A stretch of DNA of 64,000 bases from Prorocentrum cordatum (GCA_963575745.1 CAUYUJ010000336.1:1061247-1125246); one strand, 5' to 3'; positions 27,856-39,660 are shown, counted from the stretch's first letter. Numbers and translations: made by a program. Notes: generated from the sequence alone by a model not told the origin.

Positions 27856-28092
27856 GACCTGCTCGGGGTTCTTTCGTCCGGGGGCCCCCAGAGGCCGCCC
27901 CGCGCGCGCAAACTAAAAAATTGTTAACTAGTTACCGGAGATCTTAGCACGCCTCTGGCCCGTTGGGCTGACCCGGGACCTGCTCGGGGTACTTTTCGTC
28001 CGGGGGCCCCCAGTGGTCGCCCCGCGCGCGCAAACTAGAAGATTGCTAACTAGTTACCGGAGATCTTTGCACGCCTCTGGCCCGTTGGGCCG
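27856..28092. repeat. Direct repeat of about 120 bp, two copies
   Basis: The block from ACCTGCTCGGGGT through GTCCGGGGGCCCCCAG, CGCGCGCGCAAACTA, TTAACTAGTTACCGGAGATC and CTCTGGCCCGTTGGGC occurs at about 27856-27971 and again at 27977-28092 with few changes. Confidence 0.85.
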
Positions 28093-28373
28093 GCGAATTT
28101 GTCCCAAGCCTTTCTGAGATCTCGACCCCTTTCTCGGGAGCAGTTTTGCGTCCTGGATATTTTCTCATTGGTCCGGGGGGCCAGAAATTGTTCCCTGGAG
28201 GGCGAATTCGAAGGAAAAACGTGCGAAGTCGACGGAAAAACGCCAGAGCCGCGAGAGCTTCCGAGGAGCCTCGAAGCCCGAACCGGGAGGGCCCGTCGCG
28301 GCGGCACGGCGCCGGCGCCGCCCACAGGTCATGGTCGGCGGCGCGCCGAGGGGGAGTGTTTCAGTGAGGTGCT

Positions 28374-28736
28374 CGAACTTTGCGGCTCGAGCATCGGTGT
28401 TCGAGTCTTTCTGGCCCTCGGGGTCCTCCTCTAAGTCACGGCTGGACGCGACTCGAAAAAATGGTGCGTTTGGACCCGGGAGGGGTCCGAAGGCTTCCTT
28501 CGGACCGGATCTGGGTTTGGGGGTACGGCGAGGGGGAAGACAGCAGCCTGTCCGTTGCCTCGAGAATCGGTGTTCGAAGCTTTCTGGCCCTCGGGGTCCT
28601 CCTCTAAGTCACGGCTGGACGCGACTCGAAAAAGTTGTGCGTTTGGACCCGGGAGGAGTCCGAAGGCTTCCTTCGGAACGGATTTGGGGGGTTTAGGGTT
28701 ACGGCGAGGGGGAAGACAGCAGCCTGTCCGTTGTGC
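28374..28736. repeat. Direct repeat of about 176 bp, two copies
   Basis: ATCGGTGTTCGA...TTTCTGGCCCTCGGGGTCC, GTCACGGCTGGACGCGACTC, TCCGAAGGCTTCCTTCGGA and GGAAGACAGCAGCCTGTCCG recur about 176 bp apart. CCGAAGGCTTCCTTCGG forms a short inverted repeat in each copy. Confidence 0.85.
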
Positions 28737-28804
28737 CATCAGTTTCTTATGTTTTGGGAGGGCGGGTGGGAATGGGCATGCCATGCTTGACTCGCTCGAG
28801 CTGG

Positions 28805-30740
28805 CTAGCTTGACCCTCACCCATACCCGAACCCTAACTCTAACCCTAACCCAAACCCAAACCCTAACCCAATGCCGAACTCTAACTCTCACCCTAACCT
28901 CGAAGTCCTTAATCTCTAACCCCTAACCCCCATAACCCTAACCTTAGACCTAACACGGACCCAAATCCTAAAACCCCAAACCCGACCCATAACCACATAA
29001 CCCGAACCCGAACCCGAACCCTTACCCTTACACGACCCCCTTGAACCCTCACCCCCTACCACTAAACACTACCCAAACACCCGAATCCTAACACTACCAC
29101 CCTAATCCAAACCCCCATGACACTGACCCTAACACCCTAACACTAACTCTACCACCCTAACCATAACCTCCTAACCCGCATCCTAACTCTACATCCCTAA
29201 TCCTAACCCCCATTAACACTAAACCTGACCATCTAAACCCTGCCCCTACAACCCCCTAACCCTAACCCTAACCCGAACACCCCTAGAAACCTACCACTGT
29301 AACCAGAACCCCTTATAACACCCTAACCCCCTAATCCCCTGACGCCCTAACCCTAACCCTAACATCCTGACCCTAACCCCCTGACACTATCCCTATCACC
29401 ATAACCTGAGCCCTACCACCCAAACCCAAACCCCCAAACCCGAACCCTAATCAGAACAGCCCAATAATCCGAACCCCCCTAATCCTGACCCTCACCCTAG
29501 CCCCCCCCCAACCCGAACACTCATGCCCTAACCATAACCCCCTGACCCAAAGCCTAACCCTACCTCCTAACCCCACCACCCTAATCCTAACTCCCTAACC
29601 CTAACCCTAACACCTTACCCCTAATCCTAACTCTACCAGCCTAGCCCGAAGCCCCTAGCCCTGACCAAACCTGAATGCCCTAGCCCAATCCTAACCGCCT
29701 GAACCCTAACCCCCGAACCGTAACCCTAATACCCTAACACCCTAACACCAACGCCCTAATCCTAACACCCTAACCCTAACCCTAACCCTAACACCCTAAC
29801 CCTATTCCTAACCCTCACCCTAGACCTAACCCTGACCCTAACCTTAACCCTATACCTAACCCCTAGCCCGAATTCTAACCCTAACCCTAAGCTCTAGCCC
29901 CTGACCTCTGACGCCTAACCCCTAAGCCCGAACCCCTTTACCCTAACCCCATAACCCCCTGTAAGCCCCACCCTACACTCTGACCCTAAACCTAACCCTA
30001 CTACCGAATATGAACCACCTAAATCCAAAACCCGAATCTTAACACCCTAACCCTAACCCCCGAATCAGAACCTTAGACACAACCCGAACCCTAATCCTAC
30101 CATCCTATTCTAACCCCCCATAGCCCCCTAACCCCCTAACCCGAATCCTAACCACCTAACCGTAACCCTAACCCAAACCGACCCCTTTAACCTGGACCCA
30201 CTACCCCTAACCCCTGCATGAAAACCCTAACCCTAACCCTACCACCCTAACCCGAACCCCAATGACATTAACCCTTACACCCTAACCCTTACATCCTAAC
30301 CCTAACCCTTCCACCCTATTCCTGATCCCCTAACCCTAACGCGAACCCGAGCCCTACCACCCTAATCCTGAACTCCTAACCCTAACCATAACTTCTAACC
30401 CGAACCCTAACCCCTAACACCCTGACCCGAACCCTACCACCGCCCCTTACCTGCCACCCGAATCCTAACCCCTCACCCCCTAACCCTAACACCCTAACAC
30501 CCTAACCCTAAACCCACCACCCTGATCCTGATCCCCTGACACTATCCCTCTCACGTTAACCTGAACCCTACCAACCAAACACTAACCCCTAACCCTAACC
30601 CTAACCCGATCTCCTTGATCCGAGCCCCCTACTAACTAACCCTAATCCTAACCCCAATCCTTACCCCGAATTCTAACACCCTCACCCTAACGCCCTAAAC
30701 CTAACACCCTGACCCTAACACTCTCACCCCAACCAAACCA
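28805..30740. repeat. Interstitial telomere-like tract, degenerate CCCTAA repeats
   Basis: About 1.9 kb is almost entirely variants of CCCTAAC, ACCCTAA and CACCCTAAC, with only short perfect runs such as AACCCTAACCCTAACCCTAA near 29770. Both flanks are ordinary sequence, so this is internal. The unit is closer to TTAGGG than to TTTAGGG. No gene is seen. Confidence 0.9.
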
Positions 30741-30829
30741 CCCTAACCCTGACCCCCACCATCTCCGGCCGGCGCAGCACAAGGAAGTGGGAGGCACTCC
30801 GCCCGCCCCCCTGTCCCTGCGCGGGGGAG

Positions 30830-31005
30830 GGGTGGTCCGACCCCCCCCCCCTTGAAAAGAGGAGGGGGGGGGGGTCCGAAATGCTCCCCCCCACTCTGGC
30901 GCAAAGTGGGGGGGGCCGATCCCACTCCCCCTCCCTTTGAAAGGCGGGGAGGGGGGGGTCGAAAACATCCCCCCTTGATGGGAGGGGGGGTCCCATTTAA
31001 TGGCA
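30830..31005. repeat. Poly-C/poly-G inverted-repeat cluster
   Basis: Runs of 7-12 C alternate with runs of 7-12 G separated by short spacers such as TTGAAAAGAGGA and TTTGAAAGGCGGGG. This gives several possible stem-loops on either strand. Confidence 0.7.
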
Positions 31006-31297
31006 CACGACCCCTTTACAATTACGGGGCACCAGGTGGCGCGCTTTCCAGATCAGAACTCCGCGAGTTGTGTCGGTATCGGTATCCTTCCTCCTGCTCC
31101 TCGTCCTTCGCCTCCATCATGCTCCCACTCATCCTTTGCCCTCTTCTGAGGTGGCAGCGCGGTCCGTCGCTCCAACCGCCCGTCCACCACCGGGGGACTG
31201 CCGCTCACGTACCCCCTCCGCACCTATATTGTCGCGTGTGAAGAATCCGAGGGCCAAATGTTCGATCCCCTCCCCTTGGCGCCTAACACGTGAATGC

Positions 31298-32006
31298 GTA
31301 GCACCCCGCAGGCGCGGAAAAGAGTGAGGGGGCGGCGGGGACATCTGCAGTCTGCGAGGCTCTGAAGAAGCCCGCCACAGGCGCTCAGTATTCAAAATTA
31401 TACCACGGGCCCGCGGCAGGCGCTGACTTTTCGTTAGAGCAATGTGGGTGGGTCGCGGTGTGGGTCACAGATGGGTCGCGGGTGGGTCGCGGGTGCGTCT
31501 CGGGTGGGTCGCGGGCCGGGTCGCGGGTGAGTCGCGGGTGCGACGCGGGTGGGTCGCGGGTGGGTCGAGGGCCGGGTCGCGGGTGGGTCGCGGGCGTTTC
31601 GCTGGGTGGGTCGCGGGATGGGTCGCGGGGTGGGTCGCGGGCGGGTCGCGGGTGGGTCGCGGGCGGGTCGCGAGCCGGGTCGCGAGGCGGGTCGCGGGGG
31701 TGACGATGCCAAACAACAACAACAGCAACAACATCATCAACAACAACAGCAACACCACCACCACCACCAACAACAACAACATCAACAACAACACCAACAT
31801 CAATAACAACAGCAACATCAAAAAACAGCAACAACATCAACAATAGCACAAACAAGCAACAACCAACAACCACAACCAAAACTTCAACCACAACAACAAC
31901 AGCAACTACTACATCAGCAGCATCAGCAACAGCAACAATAACTCGCATCGTATAATCCCACTCCAGCCACGAACAAGGACAGTGAATGACCGTCCGGCCC
32001 CCTCAC
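31298..32006 (-). repeat. Dispersed repeat, copy A
   Basis: It starts GTAGCACCCCGCA, then GAGTGAGGGGGCGGCGGGGAC and CAGTCTGCGAGG. A GGGTCGCGGGT minisatellite follows (31445-31695), then a CAA/AAC-rich tract (31715-31945), and it ends GAATGACCGTCCGGCCCCCT. The same order recurs at 50288-50772. Frames inside are repeat translations. Confidence 0.8.
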
Positions 32007-32009
32007 TCT

Positions 32010-33230
32010 GATATGTGCCCATGCACACGTGCAAGACACATGCTGGACCATTCCCACTTGGCGCGCGTATATGAAAGTTTGCAGAATCGCCTGCCGCATG
32101 TTAGACAACCCCTTGGCGCCTACACACGTGAAGACACGTACCGAATGCACGTGCCAGGCGCATGTTCGACACCACCCCCTCCGCATACGCACGCTCTGCT
32201 AAATCTGAAAAATCCAAGCGATACACGTTCGACACGGTGAACCATGAAGGCCTCCCTCCTTCCTCCCTCTCTCCTTCCCTCCCTCCTTCCCTCCACTACC
32301 CTGCTCCATTCTCCCCTCTTGGCCCTGGCCTGGCAGTAGATGTTGCCACATATGATGCCCTGATCGGCGGTGACGGTCGTGGAGGTCTGCGTGACCTAGC
32401 GCATGCGCCGAGGTGGGAATGAGGGCGATGGCCCAGCATGGAACATGTCCACTGGCCTACATGGCACACATACAAAAAACTTCACACTCGAATGACGGGA
32501 TTGACTTAGTGTGCGCTGAAACATTGATCGACGGCATCCTCAAAGCGGCCTCCCCAACCCCCTCTGAAGAGAGCGAACTCGAACTCGGCATCCTCGGGGC
32601 CGGGATCGCTTTGAACCACGTCGGGCGCTCGACCCGACCCTCTATTCGCCGTGGATCGGGCAGAGGGGAAAACGTGAGGGGAGGTGAGGGGGGAGTATCA
32701 TTCACATCCCCATCCCCCTTCTCCTCAAATCCTCCTCCACGCATCCTCCAGCCCCTCCTCCTGTTCCATTCCCCCTCCCTTCCAGCAGTCCCAGAAGTCC
32801 GTCGAGATCTGCGACAGGCATGCGACCTCGCAGTGTATCTGTTGGTGCACGCAACACCACGTCTTCTTCGCGTCCGACCAGGCGGTCTCCCACTGCGCCG
32901 CTTCCTGGCTGCAGTCGAAGCCAACCTGTGGAGGAGAAGGAGGAGGCAGGAGGGGAAGAGAGAGGTAGGTGAGGATGAGGAGGAAGAGGAGAAGGAGGAG
33001 GAGGAGGAGGAGCAGCAGAAGGGCGCGAGGCGGTGAAGAGCGCCGTTCACCCCAAACATTTCCTCTGGGACAGCCCGTTGCGCCCCATCCCGCTCAGGGA
33101 CCCTCCGCCACATTCCCCGCCTCGCCTACACTCCCTGCCCTCTCGCCCGCGCCTTCATTCCCCCTCCCTCTATCCCCCCTCCTCCTCCTTCCTCTTCCTT
33201 CTAGATAGGCCCTCCCTGTCGCACCCACCG
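32010..33230 (+). other. Possible small gene with a polypyrimidine intron (weak)
   Basis: A plus frame from 32413 has a stretch of normal composition (LVCAETLIDGILKAASPTPS, ELELGILGAGIALNHVGR) to about 32650, then a C/T-rich stretch to a CAG near 32785. After it EVRRDLRQACDLAVYLL and PLRRFLAAVEANLW read in the same frame before an Arg/Glu repeat. This could be two exons flanking a pyrimidine-rich intron, or one chance frame. No family recognised. The rest of the interval is low-complexity. Confidence 0.25.
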
Positions 33231-33580
33231 ACATAGCCGCAGTGCGGGCTGGGCGTTTCGCCTTGATCCCGAAGCTTACTGCCTTGGCGCCGCGCACCTT
33301 CGTCTGAACTTCTAAAAACAAAACAAAGATGAAGAAGGAACAACTCAAAACTGAGCTCTCGCCTTAGCGCCGCGCCCATCTGCCTACATGCTTGCAACAA
33401 GTGCGCTGATGGATGGGGTCGTTTTCAACCTGAAGCTCTCGCTTCAGCGCCGCGAATCATCGTCTCAAAAGCTGGCACAAGTACAGGGATGAAGGGCGCC
33501 TCCTTGTTGAAACAAACTGTACTCTCGCCTGTGCGCCACTCGCATTCTTCCAAGCTTACCACAGTTGCACCGATAGAAGC
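33230..33580. repeat. CTCTCGCCTTAGCGCCGCG repeat, about 4 units
   Basis: Variants of CTCGCCTTAGCGCCGCGC occur near 33278, 33358, 33440 and 33524, spaced about 80-90 bases. The same motif recurs at 49386-49575. Confidence 0.7.
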
Positions 33581-34570
33581 ATTGTTTCAACTAGGGATGT
33601 CGCGTGATACTCCCTTGCTGTTGCAGGCCAGGCACTTCAGCATATGAAGCAGTTGAGCGCGTGATGAGTGATTCCACTTTGATCATGGGACCCTCGCTCG
33701 GACATTCCACGAAACACATGACCAACGCAGAAACTGTGCTCAACCGCAACACGGATGGGGGCGGTCCTTGTTCAAAACTGTGACATCGCTGGACACCTCC
33801 GTGAACTGCAAGATGACACCATTTCACTTGGACTACGCACTAGAACGACGAAAGACAATTCATTTTCAGAACTTGGATCTCTCATGAATGGCAGGCCCAT
33901 GGGATGCTGGTATTTCAAGGGGACGCTTCCTGGAGTGAAAAGGCTTGTAGGGACTTATGAACAGGGGACTTCGGACGAGATGGTGCTCTGCAGTATTGCT
34001 ATTGCATCTGTGCTTCCTCTGGACCTCACATCTGCGCTGTGCGGCCTATGAGAACCAGATCGCAACGCTTATGTAGATGAACAACCGTTGAGGCGGAACA
34101 ACTAATGTACACACGCAACCGGAGGCAAACGATGGTGGTCCGCAAGAATAGGCAAACACAGATGGTGCAATGATGTTAGCCCGCAAGGGCACATTAAAGG
34201 GTCGCAGCTGGTCTACGAGGGAGGCGAACGATGACACTCCGAAGACACACAAACTATGAACGCCGAGACGGCAATATAATATCGAAGTGGAAGTGGGCGA
34301 AATAATAATGTGCAGGCGGCAGCTGGGCTGGGCCGTGTGCCAGTTTGTGTCCTCTCCGATTGGAGGCTGGCTGAACTATAGTGTGGCACTGAAGTGCGAT
34401 ATACAACTGATTGTGATGACGGCTGTTCATTTTTACTATCAGCGGCCAATTGACATTATGGCAGTTCCCGCTCCGCTGATGGGCCCAACTTGCCTCTGGT
34501 GTACGTAGTTGTATGGATGGGCCTGATTGGGCACAGGGCGGCTGGCATGGATATCAGAGGGAGACTGATG
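33580..34570. other. No gene seen
   Basis: Mixed-composition sequence with only short frames on both strands (under 100 codons), none with recognisable features. Confidence 0.5.
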
Positions 34571-34589
34571 CTCATCCCTTATCCCCCAT

Positions 34590-34855
34590 CTCCTCTTCCT
34601 ACTCCTCCCTGCTTTCATCCACCCCGCCTCCCCTCTCCCCCTCCCGTCTCCTCCAATTCCACCCCCCCTCTCCTCTTCTCTCCTCCTCTCTCCTCCTCCT
34701 CCAAACCTCCTCCCACTCTTCCCGCCCCTCCCTCCTCCCCCCATCCTCTCTTCCCTCCCTCATCCCATCCCTCCCTCCCCCCCTCCTTTCCCTCTTTTCC
34801 CCCAGCCTCCCGTCCAACTCCATCCTTTTTCCTCCTCCCCTTTCCCCCCTTCGGT
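34590..34855. repeat. Polypyrimidine (TCC/CCT) tract
   Basis: About 260 bases are nearly all C and T on the plus strand, with CTCCTCC and CCCTCC motifs. Confidence 0.85.
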
Positions 34856-34869
34856 GACCCGGGTTGGCC

Positions 34870-36484
34870 TGACGGGACCATAATAAAAATTACCCTGGCG
34901 ACGTACCCAACCCCTGCGCAATGCGGGGCATGAGTAGCTTGGGAGACGTTATACGGAAGTGATGACGTGACATGGGCTCGTGTATTTCTGCGAGCGACAT
35001 TCGTGAGGCTCGCAGCTCTTCAAGGATTGCGAGGTCCCGCTCAAATCTGCGTGGTGCCTCACTCCGCTGGACCAGCCACCAGCCTTTGAAAGTAGCGACC
35101 GCTTCGCAGATCAGCCCCCCAGGCGCGGCGAGGGCTTGCTCAGATCCGCGCGGCGCCTCACGCCGCTGGACCCACCAGCAGCCCTCGAAAGTGGCGACAA
35201 TTTTGCAGATCGCAGCCCCCAAAGCACGGCGAGGTCTTGCTTAGATCCGCGCGGTGCCTCACTCCGCTGGACCCACCAGCAGCCCTCGAAAGTGGCGGCA
35301 GTTTCGCAGATCGCAGCCCCCCCAAGCACGGCGAGGGCTTGCTCAGATCCGCGCGGTGCCTCACTCCGCTGGACCCACCAGCAGCCCTCGAAAGTGGCGA
35401 CAGTTTCGCAGATCGCAGCCCCCCAGGCGCGGCGAGGGCTTGCTCAGATCCGCGCGGTGCCTCACTCCGCTGGACCCACCAGCAGCCCTCGAAAGTGGCG
35501 ACAGTTTCGCAGATCACAGCCCCCCAAGCACGGCGAGGTCTTGATCAGATCCGCGAGGTGCCCCACTCCGCTGGACCCACCAGCAGCCCTCGAAAGTGGC
35601 GACAGCTTCGCAGATCGCAGCCCCCCAGGCACGGCGTGGTCTTGCTCAGATCCGCGCGGTGCCTCACTCCGCTGGACCCACCAGCAGCCCTCGAAAGTGG
35701 CGACAGTTTCGCAGATCGCAGCCCCCCCAGGCACGGCGAGGGCTTGCTCAGATCCGCGCGGTGCCTCACTCCGCTGGACCCACCAGCAGCCCTCGAAAGT
35801 GGCGACAGTTTCGCAGATCGCAGCCCCCCAGCACGGCGAGGTCTTGCTCAGATCCGCGCGGTGCCTCACTCCGCTGGACCCACCAGCAGCCTCGAAGTGG
35901 CGACAGTTTCAGATCGCAGCCGAACGGCGAGTGGCGACAGCTTCGAAAGTGGCGACAGAGATCGCAGCCCCCCCAGGCACGGCGAAGCTTGCTCAGATCC
36001 GCGCGGTGCCTCACTCCGCTGGACCCACCAGCAGCCCTCGAAAGTGGCGACAGCAGATCGCAGCCCCCCCAGGCACGGCGAGGGCTTGCTCAGATCCGCG
36101 CGGTGCCTCACTCCGCTGGACCCACCAGCAGCCCTCGAAAGTGGCGACAGTTTCGCAGATCACAGCCCCCCAAGCACGGCGAGGGCTTGCTCAGATCCGC
36201 GCGGTGCCTCACTCCGCTGGACCCACCAGCAGCCCTCGAAAGTGGCGACTGTTTCGCAGATCGCAGCCCCCAGGCACGGCGAGGTCTTGCTCAGATCCGC
36301 GCAGTGCCTCACTCCGCTGGACCCACCAGCAGCAGCCCTCGAAAGTGGCGACAGTTTCGCAGGTCGCAGCCCCCCAGGGACGGCGACCACAGGGGGGGGC
36401 GGGAGAAAAACGCGACCACACCCCTCTACTCAAAACGAATACCCAACCAAGGAGGGTTGGGAATGACGGGACCATCATAAAAAT
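34870..36484. repeat. Satellite of about 101 bp, 13 copies, between short direct repeats
   Basis: ACTCCGCTGG starts recur at 35061, 35160 (as ACGCCGCTGG), 35261, 35363, 35464, 35565, 35665, 35768, 35868, 36013, 36110, 36211 and 36311. Spacing is 97-103 bp apart from one rearranged interval of 145. Each unit runs through GGACCCACCAGCAGCCCTCG, AAAGTGGCGACAGTTTCGC, AGATCGCAGCCCCC and GATCCGCGCGGTGCCTC. TGACGGGACCATMATAAAAA occurs on both sides, at 34870 and 36464. Long frames here (such as a 456-codon plus frame) come from the repeat and are not counted as genes. Confidence 0.92.
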
Positions 36485-36784
36485 GATGAGACGAGACCTG
36501 CTCTGAAAGCTGACGCGAGCTCCCCATGCAGACATCCCACAAGACTGGACCGTCAAAATCCAAGACGCGCTCGTAAAAAAAACGTTGGCTAACATGAATT
36601 CTGGCGGACCCGAGTCTTACGTGTACCCGAACCTTCTGTGGACATTCCTGCGGAGAACATGGGATTCTTGAAAAAAGACCAGGAGGTCCCTGGAGCACTC
36701 CAGAAGCCTAACAAGCCTGACCGGACAAGAACGGGAAGCGTCGCTTTAGTCCACCAAACATGTGGAATATGCTCTCTTGTTGTT

Positions 36785-37560
36785 ACGCCGCGAAGGTATG
36801 CCGTGGCGCGCGTGTCGGCGTGCGTGCGGGGTGTGTTTTGCTGTGTTCCTGTGTGTTCTGCAGTGCTCCCGTTTTGCCGTGCTTGTGTTTTGCCGTGCCT
36901 CTGTGTGCTCTGTGTGTTCTGCCGTGCTCTTGTATTCTGCCGTGCGGATCGTCGCGGTGGTCGTTTTGGCGGAGCTTCTGGGCGCGCGCGGCAGAAAAAA
37001 ACCAGAAGCACGGCAGAATAGGCCCGAAGAGCGAAGGAGCACGGCAGAAAAAGACCAGGAGCACAGCTGAATAGACCCCAAGAGCAAAGGAATACGGCAT
37101 AATAAACCAGAAAAGCGAAGGAACACGGCAGAAAAAAACCAGGAACACGGCAGAATAGACCCCAAGAGCAAAAGAGTACGGCAAAATAGACCCCAAAAGC
37201 AAAGGAGCAAGCAGAAAAAAAACAGGATCACGGCAGAATAGGCCCCAAGAGCTAAGGAACACGGAAGAAAAAGACCAGGAAAACGGCAGAATAGACTCCA
37301 GGAGTTAAAGAGCAGGGGTGAATATGCCCCAAGTGCGAAGGAGCACGGCAGAGAAAGGCCAGGAGCACAGCAGAATACACCCCGAAAGCCAAAGAGCACG
37401 GCAGAAAATGACCAGAATAAACCCCAAAAGCGAAGGAGCACGGCAGAAAAAGACCAGGAGCACGGCAGAATCGACCCCAAGAGCTAAGAAGCACGGCAGA
37501 ATATGCCCCAAGAGCGAAGGAGCAAACCAGAAGAAGACCAGGAACATGGCAGAAATACTA
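36785..37560. repeat. Minisatellite built on GGAGCACGGCAGAA, both orientations
   Basis: From 36785 to 36955 the units read TGTTCTGCCGTGCTC on the plus strand. From 36990 to 37560 they read in the opposite sense (GGAGCACGGCAGAAAAAGAC, CAGAATAGACCCCAAGAGC). The same motif forms the spacers of the gene array at 38.0, 39.7-39.96, 41.58-41.67, 44.37-44.57 and 46.35-46.46 kb. Confidence 0.85.
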
Positions 37561-38015
37561 GACAACTCGTCATTTTCGGCAGACTCCAGGGCGCTGTTGG
37601 AGCTATCTTGCGCTCCTTTGGGGGCTCTCATTTCTTCGTCTTGAAGCACTTCGGAAACGATATCGAGGCGATGTTGCGAACATCTCATTTGTCGAGGATG
37701 TCCCCAGCGAAATGATCAGTTTCGGCGGTGCTCTTTTTTTTTCGGTTTCCCGCGCCCCTCCCGATTTCCGGAGGATGTGCGAAAGCGCAATGTTTTATAT
37801 GAGAAGTGGTAAAACAGCTGTTCTAAGACATCCTGGGTTCGAGGATTTTTCGGGCGAAGCGCAAATTTTCATGCACAACACAATCTTTGACATTGTTCGA
37901 CATCCCGATGTTCTGAGGATGTCTCGAGCGAACATGTCACTCGTTTACAGAAAACGTCTTAAACGATAGCCCCCAACACCTCCACGTTCGGAGGATGTCT
38001 CGAACGATCTCGCTG
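37560..38015. other. No gene seen
   Basis: AT-richer sequence with repeated GAGGATGT...CGA motifs (near 37690, 37770, 37915 and 37993). No supportable gene. Confidence 0.5.
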
Positions 38016-38088
38016 CTTGTGGGAACATGTTCTGCCGTGCTCCTGCGTGTTCTGTCGCGTTCCCGCGTGTTCTATCATTTACCTGCTT

Positions 38089-38115
38089 GTTAAAGTTAAA
38101 GTTAAAGACGGGGCC
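38089..38115 (-). repeat. Shared 3' tail motif, copy 1
   Basis: In gene sense GGCCCCGTC is followed by three CTTTAAC-type units. It marks the 3' side of the gene at 38208-39611. Confidence 0.75.
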
Positions 38116-38207
38116 TTCAAGGCGAAGGGGGCGAAAGGAAAAAGGGACCGAGGGGCCTCCAGGGGCACCGAGCGCCGCCCGAGACACGCCCTCCCGAGAG
38201 GGGCCGC

Positions 38208-39611
38208 CTAGGGTCGCCTCCCGCGCGGGGGCCGCACTGGGCCTCCACCGCGGCCGCGCCGCAAGGCGAGAACATCTACATGCAGAATGCAACTGCCCGC
38301 CTCACGCACTACTCTTGGGCTCTTGGGCCGCGTCGTGCAACGCGCGCGGGCCAAGATACCATCGAGGAGCCGCGCGCGCTCCTCGGCATCTGGGCAACCT
38401 GCACTGCCGAGGCGGACGCCGAGGGCGCGGGCCTCGGCCCAGTCCAGGAGCGACTCAACTCCCGACTTCGGCCCCTGGGCCGCACGCGCCACCGCCGCCG
38501 CCGAAAAGTCGCCCAGGAATGAAAGGAACCCGCGCTCCGAGCCCGAGTGGCCATCGCCCGCGGTGCAGCCGGCGGAGTCCGCGACCAGGGGCTCCATGCC
38601 GACGGCGTGCCCGATGGCCGAGCCTCCCACGGGCCCCACCACGACGTCGTCGCTGACGACGCAGCAACCGCCCAGGTGCGGCACGACGTCGTCGGCATAC
38701 TCGACGGGCCCACGCGTGGACGGCCTCGGAGAGCCAGCATCGCTGGCATCAGCCATGCCGTCCACGCTGGCACGACCGCCAGCACCGCGCTCTGCACGAG
38801 CACGTCCCCAGACGGGAGGCAGCGGCGCACGGCCCGCCCTGTCCACGGGAGCTAGGGGCCCGCAGCCCAACGCCTCGACCACCGACTCGGCGGTCGCCAC
38901 GCAGCTCCGCAGGCTGGGGGGGGCGCACGGCACGGCCCCGCCCCGCAGCGGCGCGCGCCGCGACCGGCACGGCAGGGCGCCTGACCGCCGGCGCGCCCGT
39001 GGCCCCGCGGGGTGGCAGGGCTCCGCGGCGGGCTCGGCGACGCAGACCTCGACGGCGACGTCGCTCTCCCACGCCGCGTCCACGCTCTCCAGCTCGTCCT
39101 GCCCCGTCTTGCTCCCGAGCCCCGCCGCCGGGCTCCGCTCGAAGGCAGAAAGGCCCGAGCCGTCGTCGCCCTCGCCGTCGCCAATGCTCGGCGCGGGCGA
39201 AACTTGCGCAGCCCCTGCAGCCAACTGCGCCTCGAGGTCGATCGCCAGGATCGCACCAGGAGGAAGCAGCTGCGTCGCCTCGGGCACGGGCCGCAGCCGC
39301 GCCTGCCCAGGCGGCGGGGCGTGCCGCGCCCAGCTCCCCAAGGCGAGGTCCTCCAGCGCCTCCTGGAGGCCGTCCTTGACCCCGAGGACCCGCGCGGCCG
39401 CGATCGTCTCCCCGAACTTGGGAGCGTGGGCGCCCACGCGGTCGGCGAGCTGCCAGTGAGCCTCCAGGGGGCGGCGGAGGGCGGCCGAACGCCGCGCCAG
39501 CGCCGCCGCCCGCGACTCCCCGATGGCACGCCGATGCTCCCGCCGCAGCCGCCGCGCAAGCGCGCGGGCGGAGGCTGTCGCCCAGGCTGCCCCGCATCCA
39601 GAATACCCCAT
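38208..39611 (-). CDS. SL-headed tandem gene 1, unknown function (467 aa)
   Basis: The ATG at 39611 is chosen because it is the first after the exact DinoSL (39661-39681), which would be the mRNA 5' end. The N-terminus is an Arg/Ala-rich helix (ALARRLRREHRRAIGESRAA), then a middle rich in Ala, Pro and Glu, with AIDLEAQLAAG and CVAEPAAEPCHPAG. The C-terminal half has SGSERGFLSFLGDFSAAAVA and SLLDWAEARALGVRLGSAGC. Composition is very GC-rich, with third positions mostly G or C, as in dinoflagellate genes. It is closely similar to gene 3 (44924-46269) over its whole length. YADDVV occurs once but without the surrounding motifs of reverse transcriptase. No family recognised; a gag-like ORF1 is one possibility. 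Confidence 0.65.
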   Translation of the reverse strand: MGYSGCGAAWATASARALARRLRREHRRAIGESRAAALARRSAALRRPLEAHWQLADRVGAHAPKFGETIAAARVLGVKDGLQEALEDLALGSWARHAPPPGQARLRPVPEATQLLPPGAILAIDLEAQLAAGAAQVSPAPSIGDGEGDDGSGLSAFERSPAAGLGSKTGQDELESVDAAWESDVAVEVCVAEPAAEPCHPAGPRARRRSGALPCRSRRAPLRGGAVPCAPPSLRSCVATAESVVEALGCGPLAPVDRAGRAPLPPVWGRARAERGAGGRASVDGMADASDAGSPRPSTRGPVEYADDVVPHLGGCCVVSDDVVVGPVGGSAIGHAVGMEPLVADSAGCTAGDGHSGSERGFLSFLGDFSAAAVARAAQGPKSGVESLLDWAEARALGVRLGSAGCPDAEERARLLDGILARARCTTRPKSPRVVREAGSCILHVDVLALRRGRGGGPVRPPRGRRP

Positions 39612-39660
39612 GGCCGCTAGCGAGCGCGCGCGCCCGAGGGCCTGCCGCCAGCCAGGCTCG

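Noticed and set aside
35136-36506. 456- and 409-codon plus-strand proteins made of about 34-residue repeats
   Set aside because: Two frames are open at once because the satellite period is close to a multiple of three; there is no start context or domain.
36785-37560. CRISPR-like array in the minisatellite
   Set aside because: Spacers between GGAGCACGGCAGAA motifs are themselves repeated.
38600-38720. YADD motif in tandem gene 1 as a reverse transcriptase active site
   Set aside because: No RT motifs A or B around it; the surrounding sequence is Ala/Gly-rich and the motif is not accompanied by a palm-like pattern.
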